Of a stretch of DNA of 11,242 nt, positions 1-6,586 are shown piece after piece. The stretch is from Bacteroidota bacterium. GTDB taxonomy: Bacteria; Bacteroidota; Bacteroidia; Chitinophagales; Chitinophagaceae. Under the pieces are notes generated by a model that was not told the DNA's origin, did no database searches, and was given only the letters and a program-made list of their open reading frames with translations. The stretch is taken from assembly GCA_023423285.1 (NCBI GenBank), contig JAFAFV010000138.1, positions 1 to 11,242 of the forward strand, given 5' to 3'. The position numbers and the translations under genes were made by a program. Positions within the stretch are counted from its first letter, which is position 1. Each line of letters starts with the position of its first letter.

Positions 1-771
1 AATGTGTACAACATCCCTTACCGGGTGAAGAACGGCAAACCTTACGTTTGCCTCAATTACCACGATTATGGCAGTAATATTAATTTTGAAAAACAAAGGT
101 TTCAGGAAGTAAATGTTGCCATCCCACCGGCTAAACAAACCTTTTCGTACAAAATTCATAAGCTGCCAGATTTTGACGCAGCAGATTATGTGAAAAAAGA
201 ACTACAGTTCTCAATGAACAACAATGAATACCACTTTCAGATAAAGGTGAACCCGCAGGTAAAGACCATTTTTGCCAACTATCCTACTGTAGATTATGAA
301 GATTACTTTAATATGCCATTGAGCAATGATACCTACGCTTCCCTGATCCCTTTATTAAAGAAGCAGGTGAAAGGCATGAAAACCAAAAACGGCGTGGATT
401 ACCTGATGCGTTTTACACGTTATGCATTTGTATTTGAACCTGATTCCAAACAATTTGGAAACGAAAAAAGGTTAACCCCCGAGCAAACGCTACTATACGA
501 AAGCAGCGATTGTGAAGACAGGGTGTTTTTGTTCTATTACCTTGTAAAAGAAATTTATAACCTGCCCATGATTGTTATGGTCTATCCGCAACATGTAACA
601 GTTGCGATTGAGTTTGATAAGCCCATTGGGAACGCCATTGTGTACAACGGTAAAAAATATTCTGTTTGCGAACCCACGCCTCAAAAGCAGGACCTTAATA
701 TAGGTGAGTTGCTACCAGAACTAAGATATGAAAAATACGAGGTAGTGTATGTCTATAAGCCTGTAAATTAG
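1..771 (+). CDS. Transglutaminase-like domain protein, 5' end missing
   Basis: About 257 residues are visible and the frame is open to the window edge. The first possible start is a GTG at position 4, but no typical N-terminus is seen there, so the gene probably begins upstream. The C-terminal half has the layout of a papain/transglutaminase-like fold, counting from the GTG: Cys170 in SSDCEDRVFLF, His197 in PQHVTVAIEF and Glu223 in VCEPTPQ. These are in the right order and spacing for a Cys-His-acid triad. The N-terminal half (roughly 1-100) is beta-rich and unrecognised. Such domains cleave or cross-link peptides in some families, and in others only bind; the substrate cannot be told here. 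No signal peptide can be judged because the start is missing. The gene converges on the lipoprotein gene at 779-1303. I am fairly sure of the fold and unsure of the function. Confidence 0.75.
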   Translation, partial: NVYNIPYRVKNGKPYVCLNYHDYGSNINFEKQRFQEVNVAIPPAKQTFSYKIHKLPDFDAADYVKKELQFSMNNNEYHFQIKVNPQVKTIFANYPTVDYEDYFNMPLSNDTYASLIPLLKKQVKGMKTKNGVDYLMRFTRYAFVFEPDSKQFGNEKRLTPEQTLLYESSDCEDRVFLFYYLVKEIYNLPMIVMVYPQHVTVAIEFDKPIGNAIVYNGKKYSVCEPTPQKQDLNIGELLPELRYEKYEVVYVYKPVN

Positions 772-778
772 GTACGCT

Positions 779-1303
779 TTAAATATCTGAAGTGCTTTTT
801 TCAGGTTTTATTGCAGATGCTTTGTAAACATGTAACAGTTCGGAAAGGTGTGGATTAATCTCCATATAATAAAACATTCCGTTCTTTATATAGTACAGAT
901 GGCAACAGGTATTGCAGCGTGTTGAAAAGTACAGTGTTTTTACTGGATCATTGTTTTTGTAAAGGTAAATCTTACCTTCCGAGCGGCATTCTTTCACTTC
1001 CATATATTCCTCAAACGATTGATTAAGATTGAAGAGGATGGATTTAACCATTGCTGTGTCTTTTGAGCTTATGTAGCTAAAGTACCTCGTATATCTTTTA
1101 GGGTCGCCATCAGGATTATCGTAATACAAAATCTGTAAACTATCGAACCCATCAATTTCGGGAATTAAACCCAATCCCGTCATTAATACTTCATTTTTGA
1201 AAATGGCGCTATCGCTTACCTGAGAAATGCTGTTATTGTTTTCTGAATTATTACAGGCTGTGATACCAAATACAAAAAGAATACTGAATAATATAGTTTT
1301 CAT
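779..1303 (-). CDS. Small lipoprotein of unknown function
   Basis: A 174-residue protein whose N-terminus, MKTILFSILFVFGITAC, is a clear lipoprotein signal: two-residue charged start, hydrophobic core, lipobox ITAC with the lipidated Cys at 17, then an Asn/Ser/Glu-rich spacer. The mature part is small, with a Cys cluster near the C-terminal third (FSTRCNTCCHLYY) and another Cys in KECRSEGK; in a periplasmic or surface protein these could form disulfides or bind metal. I do not recognise the family. It is the last gene of the leftward cluster, 64 bp after the beta-helix lipoprotein. A hairpin terminator lies between the two and its T-run reaches the start codon, so this gene may depend on readthrough. 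It could be part of the phosphate locus or merely a neighbour. The call as a lipoprotein is secure, any role is not. Confidence 0.8.
   Translation of the reverse strand: MKTILFSILFVFGITACNNSENNNSISQVSDSAIFKNEVLMTGLGLIPEIDGFDSLQILYYDNPDGDPKRYTRYFSYISSKDTAMVKSILFNLNQSFEEYMEVKECRSEGKIYLYKNNDPVKTLYFSTRCNTCCHLYYIKNGMFYYMEINPHLSELLHVYKASAIKPEKSTSDI
785..812 (+). terminator. Weak hairpin after the transglutaminase-like gene
   Basis: Fourteen bases after the stop codon at 771, the arms at 785-791 (ATCTGAA) and 800-806 (TTCAGGT) can pair over seven positions, one of them a wobble, around an 8-base loop, followed by TTTATT. It lies inside the 3' end of the opposing gene. The stem is short and AT-rich, so this is only a possible terminator. 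Confidence 0.25.
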
Positions 1304-1345
1304 AAAGGAAAAAAAATAAAAACGAAGCCGCTATATGCGACTTCG
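1304..1345 (-). terminator. Rho-independent terminator after the beta-helix lipoprotein gene
   Basis: On the - strand, arms at 1345-1337 and 1331-1323 form a 9-bp stem (CGAAGTCGC / GCGGCTTCG, one U-G wobble) around the 5-base loop ATATA. The stem is followed at once by a T-rich run (TTTTTATTTTTTTT). It starts 22 bp after the stop codon of the lipoprotein gene ending at 1368. The T-run ends essentially at the start codon of the next gene (1303), leaving no room for a separate promoter downstream of the hairpin. Confidence 0.8.
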
Positions 1346-1367
1346 AATTATAAAACATTTGTACCCA

Positions 1368-2735
1368 TTAATAGGCATTAGTGTTAGGCGTAAAGCTAGT
1401 CCACCCTGCCATCCAGTTTTCGGTTCCGAAAGCACCTCTAAAGGTTGTATTGGTAAACCAGGCATCTAAACCAGTAAACACAGCTCCAGCTAGAGCAGGC
1501 GAACCAGCCTTGGGCAAGTAATTAGGAGCGTCCAGGTTGAACGGATCGTTAAGAGCAATTGTTGCTGCATCTGGATAAACTACGTTTCCATCAGCAGTTG
1601 CCTTTGTGGTAATTTCAGTTAAAGTCATCACACCTGCACCCGCAGCATCAACGCGATACGGATTGTTTAACGCGTGTACCAGATTATTTTTATATAAGGA
1701 AATGCCATCTTTATACGCTTGTACAGTTGCTGCACTCTCCATTGAAAATCCTCCCTGAGGCCAACCTAACATTACTGAGTTGTGTACTCCGAAACGAACC
1801 GCTCTTCTCCATCTGTTGCCAAAGTTTGTCAAATCAGGAGCTACAGCAGCTACATTAGTACCAATCCATGTAATATTAGACAATACCGGTTGTGTATATG
1901 GCGTGGCAGTTGTTCCTGAACCATCATTGTCAGCTTCAACACCGTTTCCGGCATCAGAATCATAAATGGCAGGGTTACGCTGAATTACTGCATACTGGAT
2001 TTTACCAGTATATCCAAAATCAAAATCCAGATCGTCGTCTGAGCTTGAATAAGCTACAAGATATTTCGCGTTTACATTTCCACCAAAAAACTCAAACGCA
2101 TCATCATTTGCGAATGAAGTTTGTATGTGGTCAATTGTAGTACCCGCACCAACAGCGCCCAATGTCAATGCGTTAATTTCTGAGTTTGGCTCGGCTGCAA
2201 TTCCTGCATATTCAATACGTACATATTGCAGCTTTCCTGAGTTGTCATTGGGATCGTCTCCACCATACCTGCGGTCTACACCACCTTCAATTAAAGGTCT
2301 TGGAGACAATGAACGGTTGAAAGGCGCTCTTCCTAAAAGAATAATACCTCCCCAATCACCTCTCACACGTTGTCCGGCAGGCTTGCCAGAGGTGAACACG
2401 ATCGGCTCAGAAGCTGTTCCCACTGCATCTATTTTGGCACCCATTTCAATAATTAAAGCGCCTTTCTGCGTAGTACTGCTTTTAATGATTGTGCCGGCAG
2501 GAATTTTAAGTGTAGCCCCGTTTTGAAAATACACATACCCGGTAAGGGTGTAGGTGCCTTTTTGAAGGGTAACATCATTTTCGTAAGACCCTTTAAGTTC
2601 TTTTGTAACATTGGGGTCGTTAGGGTTTTTACCACCGCCGTCGCCATTGTCGTTGGAAACCTCTTTTACGCATGATGCCATAGAAATAAGTATGGCTCCA
2701 AGCGAAAGGGTTAGCAAATGTTTCATTGTAATCAT
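1368..2735 (-). CDS. Large surface-type lipoprotein with predicted beta-helix fold, partner of the TonB-dependent receptor
   Basis: A 455-residue protein. The signal reads MKHLLTLSLGAILISMASC from the second Met (position 4), with the lipidated Cys at 22 of the long form. Either Met (2735 or 2726) could be the start; the second gives a cleaner signal. After the Cys come acidic residues and a Gly/Asn/Asp-rich linker (about 24-42), consistent with display on the outer membrane. The body has short repeated strands such as GATLKIPAGTIIKSS, KGALIIEMGAKIDAVG, KLQYVRIEYAG and KIQYAVIQRN, typical of right-handed parallel beta-helices. It also has GDWGGIILLGRAPFN (127-140) and a very acidic segment SSDDDLDFDFG (231-241) that may bind a cation. 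I know this type as a lipoprotein often encoded beside TonB-dependent receptors in Bacteroidota; no enzyme motif is evident. It follows the receptor gene by 27 bp, so the two are surely co-transcribed. It may capture ligand in the way SusD does for SusC, but that is inference. Confidence 0.82.
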   Translation of the reverse strand: MITMKHLLTLSLGAILISMASCVKEVSNDNGDGGGKNPNDPNVTKELKGSYENDVTLQKGTYTLTGYVYFQNGATLKIPAGTIIKSSTTQKGALIIEMGAKIDAVGTASEPIVFTSGKPAGQRVRGDWGGIILLGRAPFNRSLSPRPLIEGGVDRRYGGDDPNDNSGKLQYVRIEYAGIAAEPNSEINALTLGAVGAGTTIDHIQTSFANDDAFEFFGGNVNAKYLVAYSSSDDDLDFDFGYTGKIQYAVIQRNPAIYDSDAGNGVEADNDGSGTTATPYTQPVLSNITWIGTNVAAVAPDLTNFGNRWRRAVRFGVHNSVMLGWPQGGFSMESAATVQAYKDGISLYKNNLVHALNNPYRVDAAGAGVMTLTEITTKATADGNVVYPDAATIALNDPFNLDAPNYLPKAGSPALAGAVFTGLDAWFTNTTFRGAFGTENWMAGWTSFTPNTNAY

Positions 2736-2762
2736 AGTTACTGTTTTAATGTTTAATAAATT

Positions 2763-5543
2763 CTATTTTCTTTTTAAATCAAAATCATATGTAAACCCGA
2801 GGGATATGTTTGTACCCGGGCTGTACGAGTAATTTATACGATCTCCTCCGGCATAATCATACCCTGGTTTACTTGTAGGGTTATCATAAAAAACAAAACG
2901 GTTGTTAAACAGGTCCGAAACTGTGAGCTTCAATTCCCCTCTTTTTTCAAATATTTTTGTTGCCACCTGAATGTCTAATAGGTTTCGCGGTTTTTCATAC
3001 AAATCAAAGAAGCCAGCTACTACCGGGTCGCCAACAATATTTACGCGAGGGCCGATTCTGTTATAAAGCAGTGTTGCATTCCAGTCATTGTTCGAATATT
3101 CAAAGCCTGCATTTATCAAATAAGGCGATTGTCCGTAAAGAGGTCTGTCCAGATCCACAAAATTGCCCGAGGCCTGCTGTGTTGTGAGGGTTACTTTTGA
3201 ATCGAGATAAGTAAAGTTTCCTGTAAACACCAGTTTGCTTAAATAGCCACTAATGAAGTCCAGGCTTTTTCTGATATCCAGTTCGGCACCGTACATAAAA
3301 GCCTTGTCAGCATTGGCGTAAACAAAAACCCACCTATCGCTATTGCTGCCGGGATCCATTCTTAGCTCAATAGGGTCGTTAAGGTTCTTTGCCAACACAG
3401 CAAATGAGATGTTCTCACCTGATTTCGGATAAAATTCATACCTAAGATCAAAATTCAGGATCGAAGTCCGCTTAAGATCCGGATTCCCGCCCAATCCCCA
3501 CATTTGCTCATAATCAAAAAACTGGAAGGGGGCTATTTCCCTGAATTCTGGTCGGGCTACAGTACGTGATGCAGCAGCCCTGAGTTGATTTCTTGGATTA
3601 AAACTATAGGTAAAATTGAGTGATGGCAGGTAGTCTAAAGTATTCGTTCTAACCCTTTGCTTCTGGCCAGATAAATTAGTTGTGCTCAGGTATTGCTGAA
3701 AATACTCTGCCCGTAGCCCCCAAATAACTCTTATTTTGTCACTCAGGCGATTATCGAGCATAGCATAGCCATTTGAAAGATTGGAAACGCCAATATAACT
3801 ATCTGTGTTTTGGGTGATTTCATCGAGGAAAACTCCATCCTCATTAATATTAGAATTCAGGAACATTCTATCATAAGGAAGGGTATAGTCAGAGTTTACA
3901 GACCCTCTCTCATACCTGAACATTCGTGCATCGAAATAACGTATACGACCAATATGGCCACCCCCTATTTTAAAATTGTGCCTTCTGTCGCCTAAAGTAA
4001 AAGGTGCTAAAACAAATGCATTTCCACCAAAAGTATAGTCTTTTAAATCAGAAAAGAATCGCCTGGTATCATCATCATTAAGTCCAAATGCACCATTCGT
4101 ATTTGACCTTCTGGTGTAAGTTGCTGTACGCATATCTGGCTGTTCTTTATGGTTGTAGGCAAAATTTCCGTTCCATTGAAATTTAAGGCCCGAACCCGAC
4201 AGCGCATGATCTCCCTCTAACTGGCCGCTATAAAGAAAACGCTGATTTAAAACCGAAGACCTTGTAGATACTTCCTGAAGGCTACTGGGATTGTCAACGT
4301 TGCGAACGAAATAATTATCCTCAAAAAGCTGGTTAAATATATTTTTGAAAGAGATCTTATGCTTTCTAAAAGCATAAGTAAGATTGGCCAGGCCGCCGGA
4401 ATTTACGTTGTACCTGTTTTGCTTTTCGGTTCCCATAAAAGTATAGTCGCGAGCCATTTCATACCTGCCTCTCTCCACATGATCATAAATCGTTTGTGAC
4501 TGGCGATGAAACAGTGAAAGGATGGTACCAAAGCTGGCATTGTTCTTTAACCTCGCCACATTTCCCCAAGTAAGGTTCAGCGAAGTAGTTGGAATGGCCA
4601 TTCTGGTTTCCTCGCTGTACACATCATCTTTAAAATATTTTTTTGTGGCTTCAATTTTCCCGTCATCGCTCATGCTTCTAAACTTTGTAGTGGCGGGTAT
4701 ATCAGAAGCCAGTTTTCTTGAACCATCATCAAAACCAAGCCAGTCAAGCGAGTTTCTTCTATTAGATGTAAAGTCTTTAAACGTAGATTGAGTGTTGTAC
4801 CCTATGGAAAAACCAACAGAAATGTAATCCCTGGTGGGAATATCCTTTGTATTTATCTGAATTACTCCTCCTGCAAAATCTCCTGGCAGGTCTGGTGTGG
4901 CTGTCTTATTAATAATTATGTTATCAATCATGCCGGATGGAATGATATCAAACGAAAATGTTTTTTTATCAGGCTCAGAACTTGGCATTAACGCATTGTT
5001 CAACAGTGCCTGGTTATAGCGGTCGCTAAGGCCTCGTACAATTACATATTTATTATCCTGCACAGATGCGCCGCTTACGCGTTTCAGTACCTCGCCTGTA
5101 TTTTTATCCGGAGTTCTTCGGATAAAATCGGCGGCAATCCCGCTTGAAACTGCCGTGTTATTTTTTTGAAATGTTAGCAGCGAGGCCGTACTTTCCTGCC
5201 GCCTCGAAGTGGTTGTTACAACAACTTCTTCATTTACAGTTGCAACGTTTTCAAGTACAATATTCAACTCTTCTGCGTTATTTGTTCTGCTTACATCACT
5301 AACCCGCTTTGTTCCGTATCCAACTGCAGATACTTCAATTATAAAAGATTCCTCCACTACTAATCGGATTACATACCTTCCTTCAACGTTTGTGGTGGTA
5401 CCAAAACTTTCCCCAACAACCTTAACCGATGCCCCCACTACTGGCTCGTTATAAGTATTTGTAACCTTCCCCGACAAAACCTGAGCCTGCAGAGACAGTG
5501 TAAATATGGTTGTTAAAAGAAGAAGAATCAGTCTTGTTCGCAT
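2763..5543 (-). CDS. TonB-dependent outer membrane receptor, probable phosphate-related ligand
   Basis: A 926-residue receptor starting at the ATG at 5543. An in-frame TTG at 5561 would add six residues in front of a complete signal peptide and is rejected. Layout: signal peptide 1-20 with cleavage after LSLQA; carboxypeptidase-regulatory-like beta-sandwich about 22-100 (LSGKVTN, then VVGASVKVVG and NVEGRYVIRL); a TonB-box-like stretch EEVVVTTTSRR at about 105-115; plug domain about 118-235, with GEVLKRVSGASV, VRGLSDRYNQALLN and GGVIQINTKDIP; then a long 22-strand-type barrel to the end. The last strand ends in TYDFDLKRK, so it lacks a terminal aromatic residue. Such receptors use energy from TonB-ExbB-ExbD to import ligands too large or scarce for porins. 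The ligand is not readable from the sequence, but the divergent DUF47 and Pit phosphate genes and the 11-bp repeat array just upstream argue for a phosphorus source. It is first in an operon with the beta-helix lipoprotein. Confidence 0.93.
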   Translation of the reverse strand: MRTRLILLLLTTIFTLSLQAQVLSGKVTNTYNEPVVGASVKVVGESFGTTTNVEGRYVIRLVVEESFIIEVSAVGYGTKRVSDVSRTNNAEELNIVLENVATVNEEVVVTTTSRRQESTASLLTFQKNNTAVSSGIAADFIRRTPDKNTGEVLKRVSGASVQDNKYVIVRGLSDRYNQALLNNALMPSSEPDKKTFSFDIIPSGMIDNIIINKTATPDLPGDFAGGVIQINTKDIPTRDYISVGFSIGYNTQSTFKDFTSNRRNSLDWLGFDDGSRKLASDIPATTKFRSMSDDGKIEATKKYFKDDVYSEETRMAIPTTSLNLTWGNVARLKNNASFGTILSLFHRQSQTIYDHVERGRYEMARDYTFMGTEKQNRYNVNSGGLANLTYAFRKHKISFKNIFNQLFEDNYFVRNVDNPSSLQEVSTRSSVLNQRFLYSGQLEGDHALSGSGLKFQWNGNFAYNHKEQPDMRTATYTRRSNTNGAFGLNDDDTRRFFSDLKDYTFGGNAFVLAPFTLGDRRHNFKIGGGHIGRIRYFDARMFRYERGSVNSDYTLPYDRMFLNSNINEDGVFLDEITQNTDSYIGVSNLSNGYAMLDNRLSDKIRVIWGLRAEYFQQYLSTTNLSGQKQRVRTNTLDYLPSLNFTYSFNPRNQLRAAASRTVARPEFREIAPFQFFDYEQMWGLGGNPDLKRTSILNFDLRYEFYPKSGENISFAVLAKNLNDPIELRMDPGSNSDRWVFVYANADKAFMYGAELDIRKSLDFISGYLSKLVFTGNFTYLDSKVTLTTQQASGNFVDLDRPLYGQSPYLINAGFEYSNNDWNATLLYNRIGPRVNIVGDPVVAGFFDLYEKPRNLLDIQVATKIFEKRGELKLTVSDLFNNRFVFYDNPTSKPGYDYAGGDRINYSYSPGTNISLGFTYDFDLKRK

Positions 5544-5573
5544 ATCTGAATTTAGTTGCAAAAGTCAAATTTC

Positions 5574-5637
5574 AATATTACCACACCGTTAGCCCAATGT
5601 TACCAAATTGGCAATTGAATGTTACCCCAATATTACG
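5574..5637. promoter_or_regulatory. Array of TTACC direct repeats in 11-bp register, Pho-box-like
   Basis: The 9-mer AATRTTACC occurs at 5574, 5596 and 5618, with one mismatch at 5629 (AATATTACG). A degenerate copy, ACCGTTAGC, lies at 5585. The starts fall at 5574, 5585, 5596, (5607, no clear match), 5618 and 5629, exactly 11 bp apart. On the - strand the unit reads GGTAACATT. Known background: PhoB/PhoP-type OmpR-family regulators bind direct repeats of 11-bp periodicity. The array lies 30 bp upstream of the receptor start codon, where it could replace a -33 element; the nearest -7-like box is poor (GACTTTTG, 5566-5559), as expected for an activator-dependent promoter. An isolated further copy, ATTATTACC, lies at 5654-5662, out of phase. 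The regularity is seen in the sequence; the identity of the binding protein is inferred. Confidence 0.6.
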
Positions 5638-5750
5638 AGTGCCAAGCTTCTGTATTATTACCTGATATTTAGTGAAATATCATAAGGCATTTTCCCGCGT
5701 AGTTGTAAAATTTTCAATATTAAGGAATCATTAAATCCTGTAATTTTACC

Positions 5751-5779
5751 CTGTAGTTATCTTTTAGGTAATAATTTTG
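5751..5779 (+). promoter_or_regulatory. Predicted promoter of the DUF47-Pit unit
   Basis: TAATTTTG at 5772-5779 is a perfect match to the Bacteroidota -7 consensus TAnnTTTG. A near -33 element, CTG at 5751-5753 instead of TTG, sits 18 bp upstream. Transcription would begin around 5786, giving a leader of about a dozen bases before the ATG at 5798, which has no Shine-Dalgarno sequence. Confidence 0.5.
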
Positions 5780-5797
5780 CCGCCATAAAAATCTAAT

Positions 5798-6445
5798 ATG
5801 GGACTCAACTCAATTCTGAAAATATTTACACCAAACAACACCGTTTTTTTTGAACTGTTTGACAGCATTTCAGACAACGTAGCCAATATGGGCGTTTTGT
5901 TTAAAAAAGTGGTAACAGAACCGGACGCCGACAAACGCAGTGCGGTGGTGCAAACTATTATTGACCTGGAGCATGACAACGATGAACTCACACACCGCGT
6001 ATTTACCGAGTTGGGCCGTAATTTCATCACTCCGTTTGATCGGGAAGACATTCACTCGCTGGCCACGGCGCTGGATGATATTGCAGATTATATTTATTCT
6101 TCCGCAAAAAAAATCGTTTTCTACCGCGTCAATCCTAACGAAATAGGCATGTTAAAAATGGCGGAACTGATTGAACAGGGGGCCAACCATGTAAGAGTGG
6201 CCGTAAGAGAACTGAGGGATATGAAAAAAATAAGGAACATTACCGAGGCCCTGGTAAAGATCAACAGCATAGAAAACCAGGCCGACGACGTGTTTGATAT
6301 GGCCATTGAAAACCTTTTTAATACTGAGCCCGACGCGAAGGAGGTGATTAAGAAAAGAGACATTTACCAGGTAATGGAACTGGTAACAGACAAATGTGAA
6401 GATGCGGGAAATGTAATTGAATCCATCATTATTAAATACGCTTAA
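5798..6445 (+). CDS. DUF47 family (PhoU-like) protein, Pit accessory
   Basis: A 215-residue, all-helical cytoplasmic protein of the DUF47/PhoU-like family (the TIGR00153 type), close to the usual length. Four acidic metal-binding motifs of the E/DxxxD type are visible: EHDND at 58-62, DDIAD at 93-97, ENQAD at 159-163 and DKCED at 198-202. This is two per three-helix-bundle half, as in PhoU-fold proteins. DUF47 genes are commonly found directly upstream of low-affinity Pit phosphate transporters and are thought to control or assist them. That is the arrangement here: the Pit gene follows after 141 bp on the same strand. The start ATG at 5798 has a good -7 box at 5772-5779. The protein carries no DNA-binding or kinase domain. 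It should not be confused with PhoU of the Pst system, because no Pst genes are present. Confidence 0.93.
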   Translation: MGLNSILKIFTPNNTVFFELFDSISDNVANMGVLFKKVVTEPDADKRSAVVQTIIDLEHDNDELTHRVFTELGRNFITPFDREDIHSLATALDDIADYIYSSAKKIVFYRVNPNEIGMLKMAELIEQGANHVRVAVRELRDMKKIRNITEALVKINSIENQADDVFDMAIENLFNTEPDAKEVIKKRDIYQVMELVTDKCEDAGNVIESIIIKYA

Positions 6446-6505
6446 TGGTTTATTTACGAAGTACGATTTTCGCAAACGATAATCTGCAATCTGTAAGCAT
6501 CATTA

Positions 6506-6533
6506 CCATTGACTATTAACTATTGGCCATTGA
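6506..6533. repeat. Four tandem heptamers of consensus CYATTRR
   Basis: CCATTGA (6506), CTATTAA (6513), CTATTGG (6520) and CCATTGA (6527) follow one another without gaps. They make a degenerate 7-bp tandem repeat between the DUF47 and Pit genes. This resembles the short heptanucleotide repeats scattered in some bacterial intergenic regions. No function is evident. Confidence 0.6.
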
Positions 6534-6539
6534 CATTTT

Positions 6540-6577
6540 CATATTACCTCATTTAAATTATCACATTACCCCATTTA
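6540..6577 (+). promoter_or_regulatory. Pair of 16-bp direct repeats, 22 bp apart, before the Pit gene
   Basis: CATATTACCTCATTTA (6540-6555) and CACATTACCCCATTTA (6562-6577) agree at 14 of 16 positions and start exactly 22 bp apart, or two 11-bp steps. Both contain ATTACC, the core of the array at 5574-5637. The second copy ends 9 bp before the Pit start codon. It may be a second site for the same regulator, or a simple A/C/T-rich repeat; at this distance it would overlap the transcript leader. Confidence 0.4.
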
Positions 6578-6586
6578 CTCATCCCT

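Noticed and set aside
2125..2526. Open frame of 133 codons antisense to the beta-helix lipoprotein gene
   Set aside because: It lies wholly within a well-supported gene, shows no family motif and has the low-complexity look of an antisense shadow.
5559..5561. TTG as an upstream start for the receptor gene
   Set aside because: It would add six residues in front of a complete signal peptide beginning at the ATG at 5543, and it falls in the region expected for the promoter.
5738..5757. CTGTAAT and CTGTAGT as an E. coli-type Pho box
   Set aside because: The two units are 13 bp apart instead of 11 and each differs from CTGTCAT; the TTACC array nearby has exact phasing and more copies.
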